Source of the DNA: Vicinamibacterales bacterium
GTDB lineage: Bacteria; Acidobacteriota; Vicinamibacteria; Vicinamibacterales; SCN-69-37
Direction: 5' to 3'
DNA: 64,000 nt
NCBI GenBank assembly: GCA_030827135.1
Contig: JAURFE010000002.1
Span: forward strand, 346,032 to 410,031
The notes beneath the pieces were generated by a model. It worked only from the letters and a program-made list of their open reading frames with translations. It did not search any database and was not told where the DNA came from. Both the position numbers and the translations under genes were made by a program. Positions 18,038-26,176 of the stretch are shown here, in pieces; the stretch's first letter is position 1, and each line of letters starts with the position of its first letter.

Positions 18038-18913
18038 TCAGCCGAACCACTTCCGCGAGATCACCAGCTCGTCGTCGGGCTGAATCGGCGTCTCGAGTTT
18101 CAGGCCCTTGATCTTCTCGTACTTGATCACCTTCCCGCTGTCGTCCTTGCGCGGCCGCATGATGTGTCCGAGCTTGCCCTTGGCCGTCATCCCGTTGGAG
18201 AGGCCGAGTGCGCGCCCAACCGTCATACCCGGCTGCCACGCTTTCTGCCCGCCGCTGTTGACCTCGCCATTGACGAAGAAGACCTGGCCCTGCTTGACCA
18301 TGATTTCGTCGTCGGCAAGCAACTGCGGATCTTCGCCGCTCTCAAGCTGCGTTCGGGTGAGCTGGATGACCACGCGCTTGCCGTCGACCATCCGCTTGAG
18401 CTCGATCTCCTGACCGGCCAGCGACGTGAAGCCGCGCGCGGCGGTAATCGCGCGGTTGACGGTCATCTGGTTGCCGCGCAGTTTCAGCAGGCCGGGCGAA
18501 TTCACCTGGCCCTGCACCGTGACTTCCTGTTCGCGCTGTTCCGAGACAACGGCGGTCACCTGGATCACCCCGGGCAGGTAGAACCTCGGCACCAGCGCCT
18601 TCAGGACCGCATCTTCGATCTCGCGCTCCGTCATGCCGTGCACACGCACGGCGCCGACGTACTTCAACACGATGTTGCCGTCGAGCGCGACGAGATAGAC
18701 ATCCTTCATGTCCATGTCGCGCGCCTCGAGATTGTAGAAATCAAGACGGATCGTGTCGCCCGCCGCGACCGTATAGGGCTTTGGCGCGAACTCGGGAGAC
18801 AGCGGTATCCCCGAGCCCCGGCCCGTCGCCTGTCCGGCCTGGGCGGCGCCCGCGCCGATGGTCGTCGCGATGACCATCGCGATCCCGGCAAGTCCGAAAA
18901 CGAATGTCCGCAT
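18038..18913 (-). CDS. Wza-like polysaccharide export protein with SLBB domains
   Basis: A protein of 291 residues for export of polysaccharide across the outer membrane. A signal peptide (RTFVFGLAGIAMVIATTIG) is followed by the export domain (YTVAAGDTIRLDFYNLEARD) and two SLBB-type beta-grasp domains (VTVQGQVNSPGLLKLRG and VFFVNGEVNSGG). ATG at 18913 is chosen over an in-frame start eight codons upstream because an AGAGGGG ribosome-binding site lies just before it. Unlike E. coli Wza there is no lipobox Cys after the signal peptide, and the protein contains no obvious C-terminal membrane helix. It follows the outer-membrane barrel gene with a 31-base gap. No Wzc-type partner is in the window. 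Confidence 0.88.
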   Translation of the reverse strand: MRTFVFGLAGIAMVIATTIGAGAAQAGQATGRGSGIPLSPEFAPKPYTVAAGDTIRLDFYNLEARDMDMKDVYLVALDGNIVLKYVGAVRVHGMTEREIEDAVLKALVPRFYLPGVIQVTAVVSEQREQEVTVQGQVNSPGLLKLRGNQMTVNRAITAARGFTSLAGQEIELKRMVDGKRVVIQLTRTQLESGEDPQLLADDEIMVKQGQVFFVNGEVNSGGQKAWQPGMTVGRALGLSNGMTAKGKLGHIMRPRKDDSGKVIKYEKIKGLKLETPIQPDDELVISRKWFG

Positions 18914-18944
18914 CAGCGTCCCCTCTTGCACCAGCACAGCTCCG

Positions 18945-20174
18945 TCAGAACGACAACGAGAACTGCGAATAGAACCGGCTGCGCTTGTAGTTCTTCAACG
19001 CCACCGGCGATGTCCGTTCCGCGTACTCGTACCGAATCCCGACGCGGGAGCCCGACGTTCCCCCCAGGAAATATCCGAATTCGCCGCCGAGCACCAACGA
19101 CCGGTCCTGCCGCGGATCCTCCGTGCCGGTCACTGTATTGCGATACGACAGCCAACGCAGTTGTGCGTCAAACCGGAGATCGAACTGGGGCATGAATCGA
19201 ATGGTCGTTCGGGCGTCGCCACCCGCTTCGATGTAGTACGGATACCGTTCCAGATACGAGAGCCCAATCCTGCGGTCGGCGCCAAACCGGAGCTGCATGA
19301 CGTCTGCGACCACGAACGTCGTGCTGCCACTGGCAACCACGCCGGAGAATCCCTGCACCGCCGGGTCCTTGTGGCGCTGCTCCATCCAGCCAATTTTCAG
19401 GTTCAGCCCCAGCCGGGACTCGGCCGTCGATTCCAGTCCCGCGAAGTAATAGACGTCGTCAGAGTTGCGGATGGCCGCCCTGTCGAACCGCATGCGGAAG
19501 TAGTCCACGCCACCGACGGCGCTTGTGAAGTCGGTCAACTGGAGTCGGCCGTGCCCGCGGAATTCCTCCCCTTCGTAATCCAGAACCTCTCGGAGTTCGA
19601 CGTCTTCGAACCGTTCACCCTCGGCATACCGTTGCGAGCGCTTGCGGTAGGCGCCTGTCGCGCCGATCCGCCAGCCGAACTGAATGTCGGACCCAAACTC
19701 CCAGGCGGGCGCCTGACGGCCGGCGCGAGCGTCAATTTCGAACCCGCGTGCATGCGACTCGGAGCGCTCGATGGCCGCCCACGGCCGCAGCGCGCCGAGA
19801 CGCAACTCACCCACGACTTTGAGTGAGCCATCAACCGACCGCTCCGAGGTGTAGGTGCGGAACCAGATATAGCTGTTGTTCTGCTGCGCGGTCACCAGCA
19901 GCCGCCGGACCTGCAACCCCGCCTGTGACGTCATCGACAGCGTCCCCGTGAGGTCGCGGCGCTCCGCTCCAGGGACATCGTTGAACACGTTCTGATCGAC
20001 GCCGAGGTCCTTGATCTGGAACGTGGGATTAAAAAACAGCGGGCCGATCCGCAACCGGGCGTCGCGCCACGGTTCGGCCTTCGGATCCGGTCGTGACCAA
20101 TCCTGCGCCGCTGCCGGCGCTGCCACCACTGTCAGCAGTGCGACAGCCGCGATCCTGAACAGTCTCTGTGTCAT
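18945..20174 (-). CDS. Outer-membrane beta-barrel protein, glycan-export associated
   Basis: A protein of 409 residues, first gene of the glycan locus. A clear signal peptide (RLFRIAAVALLTVVAAPAAA, cleaved before QDW) precedes a sequence of alternating amphipathic strands with many aromatic residues at strand ends, and the chain ends in Phe (SRFYSQFSLSF), the usual outer-membrane insertion signal. A 16-18-strand barrel is plausible from length. Such barrels occur next to Wza-like proteins in systems where the export protein has no outer-membrane helix of its own. I do not recognise a named family; an alternative is a porin unrelated to glycan export. Confidence 0.72.
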   Translation of the reverse strand: MTQRLFRIAAVALLTVVAAPAAAQDWSRPDPKAEPWRDARLRIGPLFFNPTFQIKDLGVDQNVFNDVPGAERRDLTGTLSMTSQAGLQVRRLLVTAQQNNSYIWFRTYTSERSVDGSLKVVGELRLGALRPWAAIERSESHARGFEIDARAGRQAPAWEFGSDIQFGWRIGATGAYRKRSQRYAEGERFEDVELREVLDYEGEEFRGHGRLQLTDFTSAVGGVDYFRMRFDRAAIRNSDDVYYFAGLESTAESRLGLNLKIGWMEQRHKDPAVQGFSGVVASGSTTFVVADVMQLRFGADRRIGLSYLERYPYYIEAGGDARTTIRFMPQFDLRFDAQLRWLSYRNTVTGTEDPRQDRSLVLGGEFGYFLGGTSGSRVGIRYEYAERTSPVALKNYKRSRFYSQFSLSF

Positions 20175-20175
20175 T

Positions 20176-20196
20176 TCGATCTCAAGTCGATCTCAA
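20176..20196 (-). repeat. Tandem 10-base repeat in the leader of the glycan operon
   Basis: Immediately upstream of the outer-membrane barrel start, the leader contains TTGAGATCGA twice with an 11-base period (positions 20187-20196 and 20176-20185 on the minus strand). Each copy has a GAGA core that could pair weakly with the anti-Shine-Dalgarno sequence, so the ribosome-binding site appears duplicated. The effect on translation is unknown. Confidence 0.5.
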
Positions 20197-20270
20197 CGAG
20201 TGGTTGCTGGGCTTTGGCTCGCGCCAGGAATATCTCCAGCGTATGACAGCTTTGACGTAGCTTCGCCCTT

Positions 20271-20292
20271 TCAGTCACAGCTGAAGTGACTA
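20271..20292. other. Imperfect palindrome between GT87 gene and glycan operon
   Basis: The arms AGTCAC (20273-20278) and GTGACT (20286-20291) form a perfect six-base inverted repeat with a seven-base spacer, and a nested TCAG/CTGA pair lies inside. It overlaps the stop of the GT87 gene and sits about 100 bases upstream of the glycan operon. No T-run follows, so a simple terminator is unlikely; a regulator-binding site for the glycan operon is possible. The remaining 80 bases up to the barrel gene must carry the operon promoter, but I see no convincing -35/-10 pair. Confidence 0.35.
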
Positions 20293-21399
20293 TTTTGTCA
20301 TATCAAGTCTCATTAAACTCCACGTCAGGAGGCCAAAGACCCAGGCACACAACAGTCGATCGAGTTCAACGACAAGACCGAGCGACTCCGGCCAACCCAT
20401 CGGCTCGAAGACCCGCCGCCACCAGCCCGGAAACTGCCCAATCAGCAGCACGGCTGTCACCCCCCACGCCGGCCGCCTGGGTGTGGCGCCCCAGGCCACC
20501 AGCAGGGGCAGGAGAAGCAGGAAGTCGTACGACAAGTGACGGGTCGCCAGCAGAGACACGACCCCGCACAGGGCATACAGCTCCAACTGACGCGGGGGCG
20601 CCCAGTGCGCCCAACGGCGCCAGCCGGCCACCACGGCCGGCGTGATCAACACCAGTCCAATCACCGCCGCGCCCGCCACCGTCGTCACGGCCGGAAACCA
20701 CGGTGCGAGCCATCCTTCCAACTCGGTGTGGCCGGTGAACCGTTCGGCCCCCCCATGGACGGCTTCGAGCACACGGGCGAAGTCGATCAGAAGCTGGACC
20801 GGTCCGATCCCGCCTGCGGCGGCAGCCCCCAGCGTCAGCGCCGCAGGCACTGCAGCGGCGATCGCGACGCGACGCCAGTCCCCCATCAGCAGATGCGCCA
20901 GCCAGATGGCTCCGCCCACCTGGGGTTTCATCAGTCCCAGCCCGAGCAGCACGCCGCCGGTCAGCACGGACGGGTGGCGCGCGCCGACAATCGCACACGC
21001 AAACGACAGCAGACTGAATTGCCCGAGCACACGAAAGCACGAGGCGGCCAGGAGGACGCCGAGCAGCAGGCGCTGGGTGTCCCTGGGGGCATCGAGGGTC
21101 CGCACAAGCGTGCGCGCCACCACCACGGCCAGAAGCAGATTGAGGCCGATCCAGATCGACGACTGCAGCGATGCCGGCACCAACAGCAGCGGCGCGAGCG
21201 TCAGCAGCGCCCACGGGGGATAGTCGGTCTCCTGCGCGAGGGTGTAGGGGGACGCGCCGTCGGCCAGGATGCGCGTCCATTCGACGACCCGGTCAAAATC
21301 GACGAGGGCGTCAGGCTGTACGGATCGCCAGACGCCGAACGCGAGGCTCACACACGCGAGCCCCCACACCGCGCGTCGAATCAGTACTGCACGAGCCAT
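20290..21399 (-). CDS. GT87 family (DUF2029) membrane glycosyltransferase
   Basis: A hydrophobic protein of 369 residues with about ten membrane helices. The motifs TDYPPWALLTLAPLL and GLGLMKPQVGGAIWLA are the hallmarks of the GT87 family, whose known members are mycobacterial mannosyltransferases using polyprenyl-phosphate mannose. ATG at 21399 is chosen because the upstream in-frame residues overlap the E1 gene and look non-coding (Arg/Ala-rich); the overlap then is 19 bases. It is the last gene of the group hrpB, E1 and this gene, and lies just upstream of the glycan locus, so a role in the same glycan is possible but not shown. Confidence 0.85.
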   Translation of the reverse strand: MARAVLIRRAVWGLACVSLAFGVWRSVQPDALVDFDRVVEWTRILADGASPYTLAQETDYPPWALLTLAPLLLVPASLQSSIWIGLNLLLAVVVARTLVRTLDAPRDTQRLLLGVLLAASCFRVLGQFSLLSFACAIVGARHPSVLTGGVLLGLGLMKPQVGGAIWLAHLLMGDWRRVAIAAAVPAALTLGAAAAGGIGPVQLLIDFARVLEAVHGGAERFTGHTELEGWLAPWFPAVTTVAGAAVIGLVLITPAVVAGWRRWAHWAPPRQLELYALCGVVSLLATRHLSYDFLLLLPLLVAWGATPRRPAWGVTAVLLIGQFPGWWRRVFEPMGWPESLGLVVELDRLLCAWVFGLLTWSLMRLDMTK

Positions 21400-23843
21400 C
21401 GGGCCGCGCGCTCCACGTCGGCTTCGGTAGGCAGGAACACGTCCTCGAGCGGCGGGGAGTACGGCACCGGCGTATCCAGCGCACCGATGATGCGCACGGG
21501 CGCGTCGAGCCACTCGAACGCGTCTTCCTGGATGATCGCCGCGAGGGACTCACCGATGCCGCCGGTCCTGGAGTCCTCCTGCAGGATCAGCACACGGCCG
21601 GTCTGGCGCGCGACCGCCAGTACGGCGTCACGATCAAGCGGTGCAATCGTGCGCAGGTCGAGCACCGAGGCCTGAATGCCGTCGGTACTCAGCCGGTCGG
21701 CAACGCGCAACCCGACGTGCACATAGGCGCCATACGAAATGATCGCAAGGTCCTGCCCCGCCCGCCGGAGCGCCGCTTTGCCGATAGGCAGCGGCGCGGG
21801 TGCGCCCTCATCGATCAACTGTTTGACGCGGGGGTCACGGTACAGCGCGATGTGCTCGTAATAGAGCACGGGATCGGGGTCTGCGACCGCGGCGGCAAGC
21901 AACGCCCGTGCATCGTGCGGCGTGGAGGGACACACGATCTTCAGGCCGGGCGTGCGATAAAACCACGGCTCGGTGTTCTGCGAGTGGTACGGCCCGGCAT
22001 GGCGCAATCCACCCCACGGCATGCGCACCACCATCGGGACTTCCCCGCCCCAGCGATATCGGATCTTCGCAGCGTTGTTCACCAGCTGATTGAAGCCGGT
22101 CGCGACGAAGTCGTTGAATTGAATCTCGCCGATCGGCCGCAGTCCCGCCAGGGCGGCCCCGACACACGCGCCGAGCACCGCGCCTTCCGCGAGCGGCGCA
22201 TTCAGAATGCGATCGCCGTAGTCCTTCAGCAGCGGGCGCAACAGCAGGAACGCATTGCCGTACTGGCCGCCGCAGTCTTCACCAAAGACAAACGTGCGCG
22301 AATCAGCGCGCAGCGCGTCCCCCACACCGAGCATCACGGCTTCGAGGAATGTGGTGCCCTTCTTGTCGAACGCGGGCGCGGCCTCCACCTGCAGCGGGGT
22401 CGTCGACGGCGCACGCTGGCGACGCACCGCCGGATCGAGCACCTCGACGCGCCGCCGATCGACCGGATCGTGCTTGAAGACACCGACCGTCACGGCGGCC
22501 GGGTCCGGCCACGGCGCCGCGATTACCGCCTGCGCTTCGGCCTCGACCAGCGCTTCGACCTCGGCCTTGATCGCCGCCACGCCGGACTCCGTCAGCACGC
22601 CGCGCGCCATGAGGCGCTGCGCGTAGCATTTGATGGGATCCCGTTCACTCCAGAACGCGTAGAGCTCCGGGTTGGCGTACCCCTGCGGCGCGAGCGGCGG
22701 GTAATCCCACCCGAGCTGCGGATCCTTGCCCAAATACAACATGTCGTCGTGGTGCGCGTGACCGCACATCCGCATCGCGACCACTTCGATCAGCGTCGGT
22801 CCGGCGCCGGCGCGCGCGCGATCGGCCGCCCACGTGAACGCCGCCATCACCGCCTCGGGATCCGTGCCGTCGATCGTCAGTCCCGGGATGCCATACCCGA
22901 CCGCCTTGTCGGCAAACACGCGCACTGCGGACTGATCCCGCACCGGCGTGGACAACGCCGTCTGGTTGTTCTGCAGGCAGAAGATCACCGGCAGTCGCCG
23001 CGCCGCGCACAGGTTGATCGCCTCGTGCCACTCCCCCAGCGACGACCCGCCTTCGCCGATGAACGACACCGCGATGCGCTCGGCCTGTGTCTGCGCGAAC
23101 GCAAACCCCATCCCCGCGGCCGTCAACGTGCTGATGGAGAGGGGCGCCGACGCGGGCAATACCCCCCAACTGAAGTCGCCGAGATGCAGATCGCGCCCAT
23201 CCATGGGTGGGCCCGCCTTGCCCATCTGCGCGCTCAGCACGGCGCGCACCGCCTCGCCATCACCGCGCATGGCCAGGGCCACGCCAAGATCGCGAATCAG
23301 CGGCGCGACCACGTCCCCGCGCCACTCGCCATTCGCCGTGCGATACGCGGAGCCGCGCCGGAAGCGCAACGCCGCCGCGTACACTGCTTCCTGTCCGAGC
23401 GAGCGGAAGCCCTTGCCCTGAAACGACGCAGCCCCATACCGAACTTCCCCGCCAGAGAAGAACTGTTTCAGCCGGTTGTCCACGGCGCGTGTGAGCGCCA
23501 TGCCGCGCAACATCTCCACTCGCTCGTCGTCCCGAAGGCTCTGCGCGATCGTCGTACGGCAGAAAAAGCCGTCCACCGCGTCGATGAGTTCGGTCGCCGC
23601 CTGCACGGCGCGGATGTCACTGGTCATGCCGGGAATCGTTTCCACCCCTGGAGACGCGTGACTGGTGAGATGCGTCCGGATTGCGTCCGGCAGAACCTTG
23701 CGGAGCTGCGTCCTGATGCGTGGGAGACCGGCGCCGTTCAGTGCGTCGAAGGCGCCGAGAACAGCGGGGAGTCCGAATGGATATCGCTCGGCGATGAAGG
23801 CGCGCAGGCTTTCCCGCAGGGCATTCTGATGCTTCCGGCTCAT
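21381..23843 (-). CDS. Fused 2-oxoacid dehydrogenase E1 (alpha plus beta) component
   Basis: A protein of 820 residues joining the alpha and beta halves of a thiamine-diphosphate E1 enzyme. The alpha half has FRSLGQEAVYAAAL and the cofactor motif GEGGSSLGEWHEA to LQNNQTA (about residues 263-294); the first residue pair is Gly-Glu where Gly-Asp is usual. The beta half has FGEDCGGQYG, PLAEGAVLGACVGAALAG and IQFNDF. About 100 helical residues precede the alpha domain. It would decarboxylate a branched-chain or other 2-oxoacid and pass the acyl group to a lipoyl E2, but no E2 or E3 gene is nearby. ATG at 23843 overlaps the HrpB stop (TAATG). The exact substrate is unknown. Confidence 0.85.
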   Translation of the reverse strand: MSRKHQNALRESLRAFIAERYPFGLPAVLGAFDALNGAGLPRIRTQLRKVLPDAIRTHLTSHASPGVETIPGMTSDIRAVQAATELIDAVDGFFCRTTIAQSLRDDERVEMLRGMALTRAVDNRLKQFFSGGEVRYGAASFQGKGFRSLGQEAVYAAALRFRRGSAYRTANGEWRGDVVAPLIRDLGVALAMRGDGEAVRAVLSAQMGKAGPPMDGRDLHLGDFSWGVLPASAPLSISTLTAAGMGFAFAQTQAERIAVSFIGEGGSSLGEWHEAINLCAARRLPVIFCLQNNQTALSTPVRDQSAVRVFADKAVGYGIPGLTIDGTDPEAVMAAFTWAADRARAGAGPTLIEVVAMRMCGHAHHDDMLYLGKDPQLGWDYPPLAPQGYANPELYAFWSERDPIKCYAQRLMARGVLTESGVAAIKAEVEALVEAEAQAVIAAPWPDPAAVTVGVFKHDPVDRRRVEVLDPAVRRQRAPSTTPLQVEAAPAFDKKGTTFLEAVMLGVGDALRADSRTFVFGEDCGGQYGNAFLLLRPLLKDYGDRILNAPLAEGAVLGACVGAALAGLRPIGEIQFNDFVATGFNQLVNNAAKIRYRWGGEVPMVVRMPWGGLRHAGPYHSQNTEPWFYRTPGLKIVCPSTPHDARALLAAAVADPDPVLYYEHIALYRDPRVKQLIDEGAPAPLPIGKAALRRAGQDLAIISYGAYVHVGLRVADRLSTDGIQASVLDLRTIAPLDRDAVLAVARQTGRVLILQEDSRTGGIGESLAAIIQEDAFEWLDAPVRIIGALDTPVPYSPPLEDVFLPTEADVERAARWLVQY

Positions 23844-26149
23844 TACTTTCGCAACTTTACACGGAAAGTCGGGGGTGCCGACCAGGGATCCTCCGGCCAC
23901 GGGTGCTTCGGATAGCGGCCACGCAGTTCCTTGCGCACCTCGGGGTATCCGCGCTCCCAGAAACTCTTCAGGTCGCGCGTCACCTGGACCGGCCGCTGAT
24001 TCGGCGCCAGGAGCGTGAAGGTCACCGGCACCGCACGCGGGCCCAGCCGGGGCGTGTCGGCCAGCCCGAACACTTCCTGCAACTTCACCGCAACCTCCAC
24101 GCCGCCATCAGCGCGATACGTGAGCGGATGCTCGCGGCCACTCGGGACCCGCAGCACGTCGGGTGCCAGCCGATCGAGATCAGCACGGACGTGGCCCGCC
24201 AGGTGGTCGGTGAGTCGCACATCGTCCAGACGGGTCGCCGACGAGACGGCAGCGGCGACCAGCGCTTCGCGGTTGATGGTGAGGCCGGCGAACTCAAGCC
24301 GGCGCAGGAGCCGCAGGTCGCGCTCGGATGGACCACGACGATGCCAGGCAGCGAGGAGCAGCCGGGCGGCGGCGTCGGGGTTGGGAGACACCGCCCGCTC
24401 GCGCAACACGAGCGCGTCGTACCACTCCACCCGCCGGGCGCGCACCATCGACGTCGCCTCGACAAACTCATGCACCACCTCGGTGCGCGTCGGCACCAGC
24501 CACTCCACATCAACAGCGCTGGCGAGACGAATCAGCGCTTCCGCCCCTGGTGCGATTCCCGCCGTCACCTCAACCGCCACGATGAAGTCTGCGTGCCGGA
24601 CGCCGCTCTCGCGGGCGAGCGTACCGCCCGATCCGGACGCCAGCAGCAACGACTCCTTGCCGGAGCTGCGCCGGCGCGCCACGCGATCGGGATACGCCGA
24701 AAGGACGGCCCGCCGCAGATCCTCATCACTCACCGGTGAGGCCCGCGGATCCGTGAGCTGCTGCACGACCTGACGCAGGTGCGGCGGGAGGGCGGCGGCG
24801 TCCCCGAAGACGTCAAGGTCGGACTCGCGCGTATCCCCGGCAACGGCCGCGCGCAGGCGCACGCCTTCCGCCAGCGACGCGCAGACGCGGGCCGCGCGAA
24901 CGTCGCCCCCGGCGGCCATCAACAGTCGCGCGAGTCGCGGATGCAGTGGCAGTCGTCGCATCTCTCGACCGTCACGGGTCAAACGGCCATTCGCGTCTAT
25001 CGCGCCAAGGCGATGCAACAGCGCCATGGCGGCCTCGAGCGCATGGGCAGGCGGTGCGTCGAACCAGTCGAAGGTCCGGGGATCACCACCCCACGCCACC
25101 ACATCAAGGACGGGCCCGGCGAGATCGATCCGCACAATGTCCGGGTCGCGATGCGGCCGTAACCGATCGCGCGAGTCCCACAGCCGGTAGACAACACCGG
25201 CCTGCGTCCGCCCCGCGCGACCGGCACGCTGGTCGGCGGAATCCCTCGAGATGCGCTCCGTCACCAGGGCATCGAGGGCGCGGCCGGCATCGTAGCGAGC
25301 AACTTTATGGAGCCCCGCATCGACGACGGCGGTCACGTCGGGCACGGTCACCGTCGTTTCGGCAAGGTTGGTGGCCAGCACGATCCGCGCGCCGCCCCCG
25401 ACTGGAGGCGTCAAGGCCCGATCCTGTTCGTCGGCTTCAAGACCGCCATGAAGCGGCAGCACCGGCCACGGCACTGCGTGCAGCGCGCGGGCCACATCCT
25501 GAATCTCCCGGGCACCAGGAAGAAAGCACAGCACGGCGCCAACATTGGCTGTGGCACCCGCGAGCCGACGAGCGGCCTCCGCCACAGAGACGCCCGGGTG
25601 ATACGTCACGTCGAGCGCGAACTGGCGCCCCGGCACCGTGATGACGGGGCACCCACCCAGATACGCGGCAATGCGCCCAGGATCGATCGTCGCGGACATG
25701 ACGACGATGCGGAGGTCGTCGCGGGCGATCCAGGCCTGCTTCACGAGCGCGAGCCCAAGGTCGGCGTGGATGCTCCGCTCGTGAAACTCGTCGAGGACGA
25801 CCGTGCGAATACCGGTCAGCAACGGGTCCTGATGCAGCATGGCCGTGAGAACACCTTCCGTGGCCACCGTGAGGCGCGTCTCCGCCGACACGCGCTTGTC
25901 GAACCGGACGTGCCAGCCCACCTCGCGACCGATCGTCCATCCACGTTCCTCAGCAATACGCCGGGCAATGGACCGCGCTGCGACCCGGCGGGGCTGCAGA
26001 ACGAGCACGGGACCGTCACCAACAAGTGCCGGCGGCACCCTCGTCGTCTTTCCGGCGCCTGGCGATGCGACGATCACCCCCGCGCGATGAGTGGCCAGTG
26101 CGCCGGCAATGCGCGACAAATGGTCGTCAATTGGCAGCGGTTGGAGCAT
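23843..26149 (-). CDS. hrpB: ATP-dependent RNA helicase HrpB
   Basis: A DEAH/RHA-family helicase of 768 residues, close to the usual 800-840 of HrpB. Motif I is SPGAGKTTRVP (about residues 29-39), motif Ia QPRRVAARS, motif II DEFHERS (120-126), motif III MSATID, and motif VI QRAGRAGRTQAG. The HA2 and HrpB C-terminal domains follow, ending ELRGRYPKHPWPEDPW. HrpB is widespread in bacteria but its RNA target is poorly known. The frame stays open far upstream across the dihydrouridine synthase gene; ATG at 26149 starts the conserved domain and has GAAGG nearby. It diverges from that gene with only 27 bases between. Confidence 0.93.
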   Translation of the reverse strand: MLQPLPIDDHLSRIAGALATHRAGVIVASPGAGKTTRVPPALVGDGPVLVLQPRRVAARSIARRIAEERGWTIGREVGWHVRFDKRVSAETRLTVATEGVLTAMLHQDPLLTGIRTVVLDEFHERSIHADLGLALVKQAWIARDDLRIVVMSATIDPGRIAAYLGGCPVITVPGRQFALDVTYHPGVSVAEAARRLAGATANVGAVLCFLPGAREIQDVARALHAVPWPVLPLHGGLEADEQDRALTPPVGGGARIVLATNLAETTVTVPDVTAVVDAGLHKVARYDAGRALDALVTERISRDSADQRAGRAGRTQAGVVYRLWDSRDRLRPHRDPDIVRIDLAGPVLDVVAWGGDPRTFDWFDAPPAHALEAAMALLHRLGAIDANGRLTRDGREMRRLPLHPRLARLLMAAGGDVRAARVCASLAEGVRLRAAVAGDTRESDLDVFGDAAALPPHLRQVVQQLTDPRASPVSDEDLRRAVLSAYPDRVARRRSSGKESLLLASGSGGTLARESGVRHADFIVAVEVTAGIAPGAEALIRLASAVDVEWLVPTRTEVVHEFVEATSMVRARRVEWYDALVLRERAVSPNPDAAARLLLAAWHRRGPSERDLRLLRRLEFAGLTINREALVAAAVSSATRLDDVRLTDHLAGHVRADLDRLAPDVLRVPSGREHPLTYRADGGVEVAVKLQEVFGLADTPRLGPRAVPVTFTLLAPNQRPVQVTRDLKSFWERGYPEVRKELRGRYPKHPWPEDPWSAPPTFRVKLRK

Positions 26150-26176
26150 CACCTTCAGAGAATAATCAATACACGT

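Noticed and set aside
20197..20289. Sigma-54 or sigma-70 promoter for the glycan operon
   Set aside because: The best TGGC-like and GATATT-like elements lack proper partners at the right distance, so no promoter is called.
25307..26176. Possible 290-residue extension of the dihydrouridine synthase
   Set aside because: The extension is antisense to hrpB motifs and has no domain of its own; the TIM barrel starts at the ATG at 26177.
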